53,525 nt of DNA from Pyrinomonadaceae bacterium (GTDB lineage Bacteria; Acidobacteriota; Blastocatellia; Pyrinomonadales; Pyrinomonadaceae), in the NCBI GenBank assembly GCA_022843305.1, contig JALHNX010000011.1:1-53525 (forward strand). Direction: 5' to 3'. Both the position numbers and the translations under genes were made by a program. Below, piece by piece: positions 23,700 through 32,847 of the stretch (the stretch's first letter is position 1; every line of letters starts with the position of its first letter). The notes beneath the pieces were generated by a model. That model worked only from the letters and a program-made list of their open reading frames with translations. It did no database searches and was not told the DNA's origin.

Positions 23700-24603
23700 T
23701 TTGCAGAACAAATCCGAACTTCTCGCTGTGCGTTCATTGCTCGGCGCGATCGGTGCTTTGCCGCTTGAAACCTCGATGAGATTCGGTAAATCGATCGGCA
23801 GATTGCTTGCCAAAAAGTTTCCGAAACTGCAAAAGACGGCGCGGCGCAATCTGGAAATCGCGTTTCCCGAAATGACGGAAGCCGAACGTGAAAAAATTGC
23901 GCTCGGGACGTTTGAATCTTTGGGCAGGCATCTCGGTTTTGTTTCGCATTTCCGGAAATTCAAGCTCGAAAATGTCCGCGAACTGATTGAAGTTGTCGGC
24001 AAAGAAGATTATTTCGACAAGGCGCATGCGACGGGTCGCGGGATTTTGTTTTTCACGGGGCATTTCGGCAGTTGGGAAGTTTTCAATCTGCTGCCGCCGG
24101 CGTTCGGTTTCGGGATGAATATTCTCGTGCGGCGGATTGATAATCCGCTCGTGGAAAATTTCGTGGACAAAATGCGGACGCGGTTCGGTTCGGTCACGCT
24201 GGACAAAAAAAAAGCGGCGCGCCAGATGTTTCGCGCACTCGAAAACGGCGAACTTCTCGGCATTTTGGCGGATTTGAACGTGCAGGAAAAAGAAGGCGTG
24301 TTCGTTGATTTTTTCGGCGTTCCGGCTTCGACAACAACAAGTATCGCCAAACTCGCGCTGAAAACCAACGCGGTCGTGCTTCCCGCTTTCGCCGTTTGGG
24401 AAGAATCGAAAAAGAAATACGTCGTTTATCTCGAACCGCCGGTCGAATATAAAGCGGGCGACAATTCCGACGAAAATATTCGCGATTTGACGCAGAAAAT
24501 CACCAAGACGGTTGAAAAATATGTTCGTCTTTATCCCGAACAATGGCTCTGGATTCACAAACGCTGGAACACGCGTCCCGCGGGCGAGAAAGGACTTTAT
24601 TAA
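23680..24603 (+). CDS. LpxL/HtrB-like lysophospholipid/lipid A acyltransferase
   Basis: A 307-residue member of the LpxL/LpxM/PlsC-like late acyltransferase family, membrane associated. The catalytic H(X)4(D/E) motif is His128-FGSW-Glu133 in TGHFGSWEVF. Other family blocks: FPEMTEAEREKIA, NILVRRIDNPLVE and WIHKRWNTRP at the C-terminus. It may add secondary acyl chains to lipid A or a related lipid. It overlaps the Uma2 gene by 20 bp. The stop codon is followed at once by a GTGAAAAAG-type inverted repeat. Confidence 0.85.
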   Translation: MPKKRSNLQNKSELLAVRSLLGAIGALPLETSMRFGKSIGRLLAKKFPKLQKTARRNLEIAFPEMTEAEREKIALGTFESLGRHLGFVSHFRKFKLENVRELIEVVGKEDYFDKAHATGRGILFFTGHFGSWEVFNLLPPAFGFGMNILVRRIDNPLVENFVDKMRTRFGSVTLDKKKAARQMFRALENGELLGILADLNVQEKEGVFVDFFGVPASTTTSIAKLALKTNAVVLPAFAVWEESKKKYVVYLEPPVEYKAGDNSDENIRDLTQKITKTVEKYVRLYPEQWLWIHKRWNTRPAGEKGLY

Positions 24604-24702
24604 AGTTTAAAAGTGGAAATGTGAAAAGGTGAAAAAGTTTTTATCAGGACTCGACGCGGACTTTTTCACTTTTAAACTCTTTCACTTTTTCACTTTTAAA
24701 CC
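24604..24702. repeat. Intergenic inverted repeat, GTGAAAAAG type, overlapping the epimerase 3' end
   Basis: Left arm holds AGTTTAAAAGTGGAAATGTG and GAAAAGGTGAAAAAGT; the right arm holds ACTTTTTCACTTTTAAAC and a second TTTCACTTTTTCACTT unit. It starts right after the acyltransferase stop. On the minus strand the right arm is translated as the last residues of the epimerase ([14 protein letters not shown]). Confidence 0.85.
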
Positions 24703-25642
24703 ATTCAACAAATTTCGGAATTCCCTGCTCGATCTTGGTGGTCGGGTTGTAGTTTAAAAGTGCGCGCGCTTTTGAAATGTCGGCGAACGTCAAAGGCACG
24801 TCGCCGGGCTGCATCGGTTGGCGTTCGATAACCGCTTTTTTACCTAAACTTTGTTCCAAAAGACCGATTAAATCTTTTAATTCAATCGTTTGCGACTCGC
24901 CGAGATTGAAGATTTCGTAATTCGTCCGATCGTAATCAATCGCGGCGCGAACGCCCTGAATGATGTCGTCAACGAATGTGTAATCGCGGCGCGTCGTGCC
25001 GTCGCCGAACATCGGAACGGGTTTGCCTTCGCGGATCAGATTCGAAAATTTGTGAATCGCCAGATCGGGACGCTGGCGCGCGCCGTAAACAGTGAAAAAT
25101 CTGAGGCAAACCGTGCGGATGTCGTAAAGATGCGAAAACGTGTGACACAAAAGTTCGCCCGCCGCTTTGGTCGCGGCATACGGCGAAATCGGTTGCGAAA
25201 TCTTATCGTCTTCCGCGAAAGGGATTTTTGAATTGATGCCGTAAACCGAACTCGACGAGCCGAAAACGAACTGCCGCACGCCGAATTCTTTGGCAAGTTC
25301 GAGCAGATTAAGCGTGCCGTTGACATTGACCTCGGTGTAAAGTTTCGGGTTCAAAAGCGAAGGTCGCACGCCCGCCCACGCCGCGAGATGAACGACCGCG
25401 TTAAACTCGTTTTCCGCAAAGATTTCACGCAAGGTTTCGGCGCGGCAAATATCGGCTTCGTAAAGTTTAAATTGCGGATTATCGGCGTGTTGGGCAATAT
25501 TGGCGCGTTTGATGCGGGAATCGTAGAATTCGTTGAAATTATCCAAAACGCAAACCTGCCGTGCGCCTTCCGCCAACAGATTATCCACCAAGTGCGAACC
25601 GATAAATCCCGCGCCGCCTGTTACTAAAATTTTTTTGTTCAC
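24644..25642 (-). CDS. NAD-dependent nucleotide-sugar epimerase (extended SDR)
   Basis: A 332-residue extended short-chain dehydrogenase, probably a UDP-glucuronate or UDP-sugar 4-epimerase used in surface polysaccharide synthesis. NAD-binding GGAGFIG at 9-15; catalytic Tyr155-x3-Lys159 in [11 protein letters not shown], with Ser in GSSSSVYG near 129-135. Other blocks: [24 protein letters not shown] and FVEWFK. The last 17 residues are encoded by an inverted repeat and have nothing to do with the family, so the element has moved the stop codon. The final substrate is inferred from family only. Confidence 0.88.
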   Translation of the reverse strand: MNKKILVTGGAGFIGSHLVDNLLAEGARQVCVLDNFNEFYDSRIKRANIAQHADNPQFKLYEADICRAETLREIFAENEFNAVVHLAAWAGVRPSLLNPKLYTEVNVNGTLNLLELAKEFGVRQFVFGSSSSVYGINSKIPFAEDDKISQPISPYAATKAAGELLCHTFSHLYDIRTVCLRFFTVYGARQRPDLAIHKFSNLIREGKPVPMFGDGTTRRDYTFVDDIIQGVRAAIDYDRTNYEIFNLGESQTIELKDLIGLLEQSLGKKAVIERQPMQPGDVPLTFADISKARALLNYNPTTKIEQGIPKFVEWFKSEKVKEFKSEKVRVES

Positions 25643-25715
25643 GATTTATTTTGAAGATCGAGTTTCGACTTATTATGAAAAAATTACACGGTTTTTGTTT
25701 TTTTGGCAAAAACAA

Positions 25716-26558
25716 TCAGTTCAAAAACCTCTGCCGCGTGTGAAAGCGATGCAGAAGTTCTTCGAGAAATCCCTCGTAAGTAAAAGTCTGTATATCATAG
25801 TTCGGCTTGATTTTATACATAATGGGCAGCGCGACGCGCCACGCCATCCAGAGCCGCTGGCGTTCCGACAAATCCCAGCGGCGGCGCAGAAACGATTCAA
25901 CGACTTCGATCTCGTCAGGCGTAACCAGATTAACATCCGCCTCGAAATCCGTGCGTTTCTGGACGCGGCGGAAAGCGGCATCGCTGATCTGATTGGAAAA
26001 CGTTTCTTCAAACGTCGGCGCTTCGTCCGTCCGTTCGCGGATGACGACCGTGCCGGCAAACATATCGCCGAAACGCTGGTCGCGGCTGCTCATAAAGATC
26101 GAAACCAGCCCGAGCGAATAAATCGGAATGACGAAGCCCGGAATCGCGTCGAAAATGCGCAGAAGATTGCGCGCGACCGCTTCCCAGAGCGTGATCGGGC
26201 GACCGTCTTCGCGGATCACGCGCAGCTTCAGCAGACGCTTGCCCGGCGTCTGCCCGTTCCAGAGCCATTCGAAAAAGATGAAATATCCGGCGAAGATCAA
26301 AAATAAAATGATAATCATCAGCGCGATCGTCCATTTCGACATCTGCGCCAAAAGTTCGTTCGGTGCCGCGTCCAGATCGCCGATGCCCGACCAGCTGATA
26401 AACGCCCACGCGACGATCAGAATCGCCATATACTGAATGAAATGGTCAATCAAAACCGCGAGAAAACGATTGCCGATTGACGCGAGCGCAAACGCGAGCG
26501 GCACGCGCTCGGGCGTTTCGATGATCAGGGTTTCTTCGGTTTCGATGATATGCGCCAT
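25716..26558 (-). CDS. RDD-family membrane protein
   Basis: A 280-residue protein with an RDD domain. After a short cytoplasmic start (MAHIIETEETLIIETPE), Arg-x-x-Ala/Asp features appear (IGNRFLAVLIDHFIQY), followed by membrane segments (MAILIVAWAFISW; IALMIIILFLIFAGYFIFFEW). Then come NGQTPGKRLLKLRVIREDG and a C-terminal cytoplasmic part with RRRWDLSERQRLW. RDD proteins are implicated in transport or ion handling, but their role is unclear. The ATG at 26558 is chosen because the upstream in-frame codons are only the ACGAAA repeat (TKHTKHTK). Confidence 0.82.
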   Translation of the reverse strand: MAHIIETEETLIIETPERVPLAFALASIGNRFLAVLIDHFIQYMAILIVAWAFISWSGIGDLDAAPNELLAQMSKWTIALMIIILFLIFAGYFIFFEWLWNGQTPGKRLLKLRVIREDGRPITLWEAVARNLLRIFDAIPGFVIPIYSLGLVSIFMSSRDQRFGDMFAGTVVIRERTDEAPTFEETFSNQISDAAFRRVQKRTDFEADVNLVTPDEIEVVESFLRRRWDLSERQRLWMAWRVALPIMYKIKPNYDIQTFTYEGFLEELLHRFHTRQRFLN

Positions 26559-26576
26559 TTTGATTAACTTTAGTTT

Positions 26577-26661
26577 GCCCACGAAATACACGAAAGAAAC
26601 GAAAAAAAGAGTCTTAAAAATTCCATAGTTTATTTTCGTGTGTTTCGTGTGTTTCGTGGGC
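26577..26661. repeat. Intergenic inverted repeat, ACGAAA type
   Basis: Left arm GCCCACGAAATACACGAAAG with GAAACGAAAA; right arm TTTTCGTGTGTTTCGTG and TGTTTCGTGGGC, ending 26661. Same family as the elements at 31501, 47624 and 48532. It lies between the RDD start and the endonuclease/phosphatase-fold gene. Confidence 0.88.
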
Positions 26662-26695
26662 AGAAACAATTCTTCCGTCCTGTAGCCCGAATTAA

Positions 26696-27847
26696 TTATA
26701 ATGATTTTCGCTTTTTGCGCGAAATCTTTTGCTTCAGATTCGCAATTTTTTCGCGCAGACGGCGAAAAGACAACTTCCGGTAGCGGTTGTCTTTAAGCGC
26801 CGTTCCGATAACCTCCTGCGCTTCTTCCTTTTCTTCTTCAGCGGCATACGGCTTTGCCTGAATGGCGGTCGCGTCGGGTTCGAGACTGAGCTTGATAAAA
26901 ACCGGAAAATGATCCGAGCCGCACGAATCGTCGAGGCGTTCGAGATGCGCGAGCCGAAAATGCGGCGAATGAAAAACGTGGTCGAGCGGCACTCTTAAAA
27001 AAGGATAATGCGCGTGAAATGTATTGTAAAATCCGCGCCCGATGCGCGGGTCAAGAAGTCCGCTGACGCGTTTAAAAATCTGCGTCGTGCGCGACCACGC
27101 GACATCGTTCAGATCGCCCGCAACGATGCACGGCAGATTCGATTCGCGGATCGCTTTGCCGACTAAAAGCAGTTCGCCATCGCGTTCGGTCGAACGGCTG
27201 TTTTCGCCGACCATCGGCGGGCGCGGATGAACGCCGTGGAGCGCGATGTCTCTGCCGGTCGGCATCCGAACCTGCGTGTGAATCGAGGGAATATCGTCCT
27301 GAATCAAAAATTGGAGTTCCGTGTCGTGCAAAGGCAGACGCGAATAAAGCAGCATTCCGTAACGATTATCGAGCGGACACAAAACCGTGTGCGGATATTT
27401 TTCCTTCAAAGGCGCGAGCTGTTCCGCCCAAGTTTCGTTCGGTTCGGCAAGCAGCACGATGTCCGAATCGTAGCGCAAGATCAACTGCAAAGCGTCTTCG
27501 TACCTTTCGTTTTCCATCAAAACGTTGAAGATCAAAAGACTGATGTTCGATTCGTATTCGTGTCCTTTTTTGGCGGACTGAACTTCTTTCCGATGCAGAA
27601 AGGTAAACGGAATGATTATCTGAAGCTGGTAAAAGACGCAGACAACCAGCGAAACCGCGAAAATCACGTCAAAAACGTTTTTATGATCGAACCCGAAACT
27701 CAGCAAAAGAAGCGAGGTAAGCAGAAAGATCAAAACCTGTATGCGCGGAAAATCGCCAAGCCGAATCAGCCAATTCGCGCTGCGGATAAACGGTTTGACG
27801 GTTAGGATAATTCCCAAAACTCCGATGATAATTGCAGTCCACTTCAT
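26696..27847 (-). CDS. Membrane-anchored endonuclease/exonuclease/phosphatase-family protein
   Basis: A 383-residue protein. Residues 1-80 contain about three transmembrane helices (AIIIGVLGIILTVKPFI; VLIFLLTSLLLLSF; VIFAVSLVVCVFYQL). The rest has the DNase I-like EEP fold: ISLLIFNVLMEN, DIVLLAEPNETW with the catalytic Glu, HGVHPRPP, VAGDLNDVAWS, LDHVFHS and CGSDHFPV with the final Asp-His pair. A Lys/Glu-rich tail of about 50 residues follows. Substrate (nucleic acid, phosphoinositide-like or sphingolipid) cannot be told. The spacer upstream to aguA is 163 bp and AT-rich, with nothing recognisable. Confidence 0.87.
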   Translation of the reverse strand: MKWTAIIIGVLGIILTVKPFIRSANWLIRLGDFPRIQVLIFLLTSLLLLSFGFDHKNVFDVIFAVSLVVCVFYQLQIIIPFTFLHRKEVQSAKKGHEYESNISLLIFNVLMENERYEDALQLILRYDSDIVLLAEPNETWAEQLAPLKEKYPHTVLCPLDNRYGMLLYSRLPLHDTELQFLIQDDIPSIHTQVRMPTGRDIALHGVHPRPPMVGENSRSTERDGELLLVGKAIRESNLPCIVAGDLNDVAWSRTTQIFKRVSGLLDPRIGRGFYNTFHAHYPFLRVPLDHVFHSPHFRLAHLERLDDSCGSDHFPVFIKLSLEPDATAIQAKPYAAEEEKEEAQEVIGTALKDNRYRKLSFRRLREKIANLKQKISRKKRKSL

Positions 27848-28010
27848 TTATGTCCGAAAACCGTTCAAAATTCAAAATAACCGAAACTCAAATGCATTTT
27901 ACATTCCAAACTTAATAAAAAAAAGAAGTCAAAGAAAATATTTTCCCTTTCTTCTTTTTTTCCTCTTAAACGCGCGATACGCGCTGTTTTTACGCGGTAA
28001 TATTTTACAA

Positions 28011-29096
28011 TTAAAATTCCCGATCCGCGTTTCGCGCCGGTTCCTGCTGCGTCAGACAATGCAGCGTTCCCAAACCCCAGACCAGATCAACGGCGTGAAT
28101 GCCGACAATTTTCCGACGCGGAAAAAGTTCGGCTAAAATTCCCAAAGCCGCGCGGTCGTTTTCATCGTTGAATGTCGGAACTAAAACCGACTCGTTGGCG
28201 ATGTAAAAATTCGCGTAAGAAGCCGGCAGACGAATGCCCGAAAAAACGAGCGGCGCGGGCATCGGCAGACGCACGACTTCGGGTTTCGCGCCGTTTTCCA
28301 ACTTAAAACCTTCGAGCCGTTCGCGGTTTTCTTCCAAGATTTTATGATTCGCATCCTGCGCGTTTTTTTCTTCCGCGAGAACAATCGTGTTTTTATTAAC
28401 AAAACGGCAGAAATCGTCAACGTGTCCGTGCGTGTCGTCGCCGACGATTCCTTTATTGAGCCATAAAACATTCGACGCGCCCAAGTTTTCGTGCAAAACC
28501 TGCTCGATTTCCGACGGCGAAAGATGCGGATTGCGCGTTTGCACCTCGTAATCGAGCAGACATTCTTCGGTCGAAAGCAAAGTTCCCGCGCCGTTGACAT
28601 CAATCGCGCCGCCTTCTAAAACGACTTCTTCGCCTTTATATTCGACTTTGAAAACTTTTCGTTTCGCTCGCTTTGCAAACTCCAACGCGACTTTATTATC
28701 TAGTTCCCAGTCCGCATATTTCGCCCACGCGTTAAATTTGAATTTGATAACGGCGGTTTCCTGCGTTTCCTCATTTTTGACGAACATCGGACCCGAATCG
28801 CGCATCCAGCCGCGATTGTGCGGGATTCGGTAAAACTCGATTTTGCTGAAATCCGCGCCCGTTTTCGTTAAAACGCCGCGCGCTTTTGTCTCGTGTTTTT
28901 CGTCTTGAACTAAAATACAAACAATTTCGCCGCCTTCGATGAGCTTGCGCGTAATTTCGCCGTAAACCCAGTGAATCGCCGCGATCTTGCCCGGAAAATC
29001 GTTTCTGTTATGACACCAGCCGATCCACGTCGCGCGGTGCGCCGTCCATTCGGCAGACATTTTAAAACCCGCTTCGAGCGGAGTTTGTTTCGACAT
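28011..29096 (-). CDS. aguA: Agmatine deiminase
   Basis: Converts agmatine to N-carbamoylputrescine plus ammonia; peptidyl-arginine-deiminase-type fold. It is 361 residues, the normal length. Motifs seen: WIGWCHNRNDFPG, RDSGPMFV, VLEGGAIDVNG, GIVGDDTHGHVDDFCRF, and the catalytic Cys347 in GLGTLHCLTQQEP. The next gene upstream (aguB, 84 bp away, same strand) encodes the enzyme for the following step, so the two form an arginine-decarboxylation route to putrescine. An inverted repeat lies between them. Confidence 0.95.
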   Translation of the reverse strand: MSKQTPLEAGFKMSAEWTAHRATWIGWCHNRNDFPGKIAAIHWVYGEITRKLIEGGEIVCILVQDEKHETKARGVLTKTGADFSKIEFYRIPHNRGWMRDSGPMFVKNEETQETAVIKFKFNAWAKYADWELDNKVALEFAKRAKRKVFKVEYKGEEVVLEGGAIDVNGAGTLLSTEECLLDYEVQTRNPHLSPSEIEQVLHENLGASNVLWLNKGIVGDDTHGHVDDFCRFVNKNTIVLAEEKNAQDANHKILEENRERLEGFKLENGAKPEVVRLPMPAPLVFSGIRLPASYANFYIANESVLVPTFNDENDRAALGILAELFPRRKIVGIHAVDLVWGLGTLHCLTQQEPARNADREF

Positions 29097-29106
29097 AATT
29101 TCTTAT

Positions 29107-29179
29107 GGTGAAAAAGTGAAAAATTTTTGTTGTGTTTAATCAAGCAAACTTTTTCACTTTTTCACTTTTTCACTTTTCA
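29107..29179. repeat. Intergenic inverted repeat, GTGAAAAAG type
   Basis: Left arm GGTGAAAAAGTGAAAAAT; right arm has three TTTTTCAC units. It begins immediately after the aguB stop codon and ends about 10 bp before the aguA start. Same family as 24604-24702. Confidence 0.85.
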
Positions 29180-30067
29180 CTAATCTATAAACCTCTTTTG
29201 CAAATCGCCGTAATTTTCGATGCGGCGGTCGCGTAAGAATTGCCAGTTTCGTCTGACATCTTCCATTCGGGCGCGGTCAATTTCGCAGACGATGACTTCC
29301 TCTTGATCGTCGCTCGCCTGCGCGATGACGATGCCGAACGGATCGGCGACAAAGCTGTGTCCCCAGAATTGAATGCCGTCCGTGCCTTCGTTGAAAATTT
29401 CGTGTCCGACACGGTTGACCGACGCGACGAAAAGCCCGTTGGCGATCGCGTGCGAACGCTGAATCGTCTGCCACGCGTCCTGCTGCGACGCGCCGACTTC
29501 TTCTTTTTCATACGGATGCCAGCCAATCGCCGTCGGGTAAAAAAGAATTTCCGCGCCACGCAAAGCGGTCAGCCGTGCGCCTTCGGGAAACCACTGATCC
29601 CAACAGATGAGCGTCCCGATTTTCGCCTGCGGCGTTTCAAAAGCCTTGAATCCAAGATCGCCCGGCGTGAAATAAAACTTTTCGTAATACGAAGGATCGT
29701 CGGGAATATGCATCTTGCGGTAAACGCCGCCGATCTCGCCGTCTTCGCCCAAAACCGCCAACGAGTTGTGATGCATCCCGACGCCGCGCCGCTCAAAAAT
29801 CGGCGCGATCACCGTAACTTTTAACTCTTTCGAGATTTTCCCCAAATATTCGGTTGAAGGACCTTTTAAAGGTTCGGCGAGATTAAAAAGTTCTGTGTCT
29901 TCGCGCTGGCAAAAATACTGCGACCGGAACATTTCCGGCAGACAGATTATTTTCGCGCCTTTCGCGGCGGCTTCGCGGACGAATTCGCCGGCGCGTTTCA
30001 AATTATCGTCCGTCTCGGCAGACATCGCCATCTGCACCAACCCGATCGTGAATTTATCGCTTGACAT
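29180..30067 (-). CDS. aguB: N-carbamoylputrescine amidase
   Basis: Nitrilase-superfamily amidase releasing putrescine, CO2 and ammonia from N-carbamoylputrescine. It is 295 residues. The catalytic triad is visible: Glu45 in ICLPEMFRSQYF, Lys118 in GVYRKMHIPDDP, and Cys155 in GTLICWDQWFPE. Substrate assignment follows close family resemblance (RSQYFCQRED, IPDDPSYYEKFYFTPGD) and the neighbouring aguA. The gene lies between aguA and tyrS on the minus strand and is bracketed by inverted repeats on both sides. Confidence 0.95.
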   Translation of the reverse strand: MSSDKFTIGLVQMAMSAETDDNLKRAGEFVREAAAKGAKIICLPEMFRSQYFCQREDTELFNLAEPLKGPSTEYLGKISKELKVTVIAPIFERRGVGMHHNSLAVLGEDGEIGGVYRKMHIPDDPSYYEKFYFTPGDLGFKAFETPQAKIGTLICWDQWFPEGARLTALRGAEILFYPTAIGWHPYEKEEVGASQQDAWQTIQRSHAIANGLFVASVNRVGHEIFNEGTDGIQFWGHSFVADPFGIVIAQASDDQEEVIVCEIDRARMEDVRRNWQFLRDRRIENYGDLQKRFID

Positions 30068-30122
30068 AATATTTTTAGAATACGAAATTCTGCCCTCGAT
30101 GCCAAAATTTCCGTAAGATTTT

Positions 30123-30229
30123 AAATGGGACGCGGATTTGACGGATCAGGCGGATTCAACGCGGATTTTTTAAGAGATTTTAAAAATCAGCGAAAATCCG
30201 TTAAATCCGCGTTCATCCGCGTCCCATTT
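30123..30229. repeat. Intergenic inverted repeat, GACGCGGAT type
   Basis: Outer arms AAATGGGACGCGGAT and ATCCGCGTCCCATTT are perfect complements over 15 bp. Inner units (CGGATTTGACGGAT, CGCGGATTTTTTAAGAG against AAAATCCGTTAAATCCGCGT) pair further. It fills most of the space between aguB and tyrS. Confidence 0.88.
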
Positions 30230-30238
30230 TTGCCGTTT

Positions 30239-31432
30239 TTATGAAACCTTAATTTTCAAAAACCGCCGCTTGCCGACCTGGAGCAGAATCTCGCCGTTGA
30301 GTTCGATTTCCGCCGCCGTGTTCGAAACCTTTTCGCCGTCGAGTTTCACGCCGCCTTGCTCGATCAGTCGCCGCGCTTCTTTTTTCGAGGGCGCGAGATT
30401 CGTCTGGACGAGCAATTCAGCAAGATTGTAATTACCCGCCGAAACCAGCGTTTCTTCGATTTCGTCGGGAATTTCTTTTTTGACGAAACGCGCGACAAAA
30501 TCTTCTTCGGCTTTTTCAGCATCTTCCGTCGAATGAAAATCTTTGATGATGAGTTTCGCCAGATTCACTTTCAAATTACGCGGATTTTCGTCGCCCGATT
30601 TCATCGCTTCGATTTCCGTCGGCGGCAAATCGGTCAAAAGCTCGTAATATTTCCACATCAGTTCGTCGGAAATTGACATTACTTTGCCGAACATCTCGTT
30701 TGCCGGTTCGTCAATTCCGATGTAATTATTCAGCGATTTTGACATTTTATTCACACCGTCCAAACCTTCGAGCAGCGGTGTCGTGATGATGACCTGCGGT
30801 TCCTGCTGGTATTCGCGCTGAAGGTTTCTGCCCATCAGAAGATTAAATTTCTGGTCGGTTCCGCCGAGTTCGATGTCCGAGCGAAGCGCGACTGAATCGT
30901 AGCCCTGAACTAACGGGTAAAGAAGCTCATGAAGCGCAATCGGGCGATTTTCGGTCATTCGTTTTTCAAAATCGTCGCGTTCGAGGATCTGCCGGACGGT
31001 CGTGTGCGAAGCGAGCTTGATAAAACCCGCCGCGCCCTGCGCTTCGAACCATTCGGAATTAAACCGAATCTCGGTTTTTTCGGGGTCGAGAAGTTTGAAA
31101 ATCTGAGTTTTGTAAGTTTCGGCGTTTGTTAGAATTTCTTCACGCGAGAGCGGTGGACGCGTCGCGTTTTTCCCCGACGGGTCGCCGATCATTCCCGTAA
31201 AATCGCCGATCAGAAAAATCGCCGTGTGTCCTAAATCCTGAAACGCTTTTAATTTGCGGATCACGACCGTATGCCCGACGTGAATATCGGGCGCGGTCGG
31301 GTCGGCACCCCATTTAACGCGCAGAGGCTTGCCGGTTTTCGCCGAGCGTTCCAGTTTTTTGCGTAAATCTTCTTCGCGGATCACGTCAACCGCGCCCTTT
31401 TTGATAAATTCGATTTGTTCATCTATTGTCAT
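30239..31432 (-). CDS. tyrS: Tyrosyl-tRNA synthetase
   Basis: Charges tRNA-Tyr; class I synthetase, 397 residues from ATG 31432 ([10 protein letters not shown]). The HIGH-type motif is His51-Val-Gly-His54, and KMSKS is at 229-233. [12 protein letters not shown] and [13 protein letters not shown] are family blocks. A C-terminal S4 RNA-binding domain (about 335-397: [20 protein letters not shown]) is complete. The longer frame upstream adds only an unlikely N-terminus. No T-box-like leader was recognised in the 170-bp spacer to proC, which holds an inverted repeat. Confidence 0.97.
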   Translation of the reverse strand: MTIDEQIEFIKKGAVDVIREEDLRKKLERSAKTGKPLRVKWGADPTAPDIHVGHTVVIRKLKAFQDLGHTAIFLIGDFTGMIGDPSGKNATRPPLSREEILTNAETYKTQIFKLLDPEKTEIRFNSEWFEAQGAAGFIKLASHTTVRQILERDDFEKRMTENRPIALHELLYPLVQGYDSVALRSDIELGGTDQKFNLLMGRNLQREYQQEPQVIITTPLLEGLDGVNKMSKSLNNYIGIDEPANEMFGKVMSISDELMWKYYELLTDLPPTEIEAMKSGDENPRNLKVNLAKLIIKDFHSTEDAEKAEEDFVARFVKKEIPDEIEETLVSAGNYNLAELLVQTNLAPSKKEARRLIEQGGVKLDGEKVSNTAAEIELNGEILLQVGKRRFLKIKVS

Positions 31433-31500
31433 AATCTTAAAATTCAATTGAATTATTTTGCACGAACATTTAATGATTAACAATTCGTTCGATTTTTTTT

Positions 31501-31582
31501 GCCCGCGAAATACACGAAACAGCCGAAAAAAGGAATCTTAAAAATTTGTTTTATTTTCGTTTCTTTCGTGTATTTCGCGGGC
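31501..31582. repeat. Intergenic inverted repeat, ACGAAA type
   Basis: GCCCGCGAAATACACGAAA (31501-31519) and TTTCGTGTATTTCGCGGGC (31564-31582) are perfect 19-bp complements, with further imperfect pairing inside. It lies in the divergent tyrS/proC spacer, 20 bp before the proC start. Confidence 0.92.
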
Positions 31583-31602
31583 AAAATGTTTTATAAAATT
31601 CA

Positions 31603-32451
31603 ATGATTATGGAAAACAATTTAGCAAACACGAAACTGGCGTTTATCGGCTGCGGCGTGATGGCGGAAGCGATCATCGCCGGACTTTTACGGAAAAATCT
31701 CGTTCGGACAGAACAAATCGCCGCCACGCATCCGCGTGAAAACCGCCGTAAGGAATTGAGCGAAAAATATGGGATTCGGGTTTTTGAGGAAAACGCGGAA
31801 GCGGTTGAAAAGATTCGTGCAAACGAAAACTCGATTGTCGCTTTGTGCGTTAAACCGCAGCGTTTGAAAGGCGTTTTGGAAGAATTAAAAAACGTGGTTG
31901 CGCCGGATCAGATCGTTTTATCAATCATCGCGGGCGCGCGCATCGAAACGATTTCCGAAGCGCTCGACAATAAAAAAATCGTCCGCGCGATGCCGAACAC
32001 GCCTTCGCAAATCGGCGCAGGCATCACGGCTTGGACTTGCACGGAAGACGTTTCCGACGAAGAAAAGTCGCAGATCAAAGCCCTTTTGACCGCGCTTGGC
32101 AAAGAACTTCACGTCGAAACCGAAAATATGATTGATATGGCGACTTCGCTTTCGGCGACGGGTCCGACGTATGTTTTCCTCGTGATGGAAGCCTTAACGG
32201 ACGCGGGCGTTCACCTCGGATTTTCGCGTGAAATGGCAAAAGAATTAGTGCAGGAAACGATGCTCGGCGCAGTTTTGTTCGCAATGGAATCGCACAAACA
32301 TCCGGCGGAACTCAGAAATATGGTAACATCGCCGGGCGGAACTTCGGCGGACGCGATCTACCAAATGGAAAAAGGCGGACTTCGGACAGTTTTATCAAAA
32401 GCCGTTTATGCCGCTTACCAACGCGCCGTCGCATTGGGTCAGAAAAAGTAA
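31603..32451 (+). CDS. proC: Pyrroline-5-carboxylate reductase
   Basis: Last step of proline synthesis, NAD(P)H-dependent reduction of pyrroline-5-carboxylate. It is 282 residues. N-terminal dinucleotide-binding LAFIGCGVMAEAII, then ALCVKPQRLKGVLEE, VRAMPNTPSQIGAGITAW, and the C-terminal signature SATGPTYVFLVMEALTDAGV with MVTSPGGTSADAI. Two possible starts (31603 and 31609) cannot be told apart because no Shine-Dalgarno is visible. It stands alone and divergent from tyrS. Confidence 0.97.
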   Translation: MIMENNLANTKLAFIGCGVMAEAIIAGLLRKNLVRTEQIAATHPRENRRKELSEKYGIRVFEENAEAVEKIRANENSIVALCVKPQRLKGVLEELKNVVAPDQIVLSIIAGARIETISEALDNKKIVRAMPNTPSQIGAGITAWTCTEDVSDEEKSQIKALLTALGKELHVETENMIDMATSLSATGPTYVFLVMEALTDAGVHLGFSREMAKELVQETMLGAVLFAMESHKHPAELRNMVTSPGGTSADAIYQMEKGGLRTVLSKAVYAAYQRAVALGQKK

Positions 32452-32453
32452 AA

Positions 32454-32825
32454 TTAATACATCTCTAATTCGGGCGGATTACTAATAATTTCAAGATTTC
32501 CTAATTCGCCGAAGATTTTGTAAGTTCCGTCAATCAAAAAAAATTCGTCAATGTTACCAAAATCCATTTCGCCCGAAGCATCCGTTAAAGGCTGTTTGAT
32601 TTTATCTGTCCAGATTATTGACTCAACATTTGAAAATTTAATTTGCGCTTTACGATAACAATATAATTCGTTTGGTAAAGGTTTCTGATATAGAAAATGA
32701 TTTTGCGTTAATATCAATTCCAAATCAATCGTAAATATCAAAGGAGTTATTATTAAATCCAAGACAAAACTGTCTTCTAAAAAAATATTCTCAAACCCTT
32801 TGAAATCGTGATAATTGACTTTCAT
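32454..32825 (-). CDS. Hypothetical protein
   Basis: A 123-residue protein starting MKVNYHDFKGFENIFLED. It looks beta-rich with aromatic and acidic residues (LDLIITPLIFTIDLELILTQ, ASGEMDFGNIDEFFLIDGTY) and ends ISNPPELEMY. I do not recognise it. It is clearly more AT-rich than proC and the following genes, which suggests recent acquisition. It ends 2 bp after the convergent proC stop. Confidence 0.6.
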   Translation of the reverse strand: MKVNYHDFKGFENIFLEDSFVLDLIITPLIFTIDLELILTQNHFLYQKPLPNELYCYRKAQIKFSNVESIIWTDKIKQPLTDASGEMDFGNIDEFFLIDGTYKIFGELGNLEIISNPPELEMY

Positions 32826-32847
32826 ACTTTTAACAGACAACCAAAGG

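Noticed and set aside
23734..24558. 274-codon frame on the minus strand inside the acyltransferase gene
   Set aside because: The plus strand encodes an LpxL-like enzyme with its catalytic motif; the antisense frame has no recognisable domain.
26559..26669. N-terminal extension of the RDD gene (TKHTKHTK)
   Set aside because: Translated ACGAAA-type repeat; the protein proper starts at 26558.
27227..27805. 192-codon plus-strand frame inside the endonuclease/phosphatase-fold gene
   Set aside because: The minus strand has all EEP motifs; the opposite frame is a shadow.
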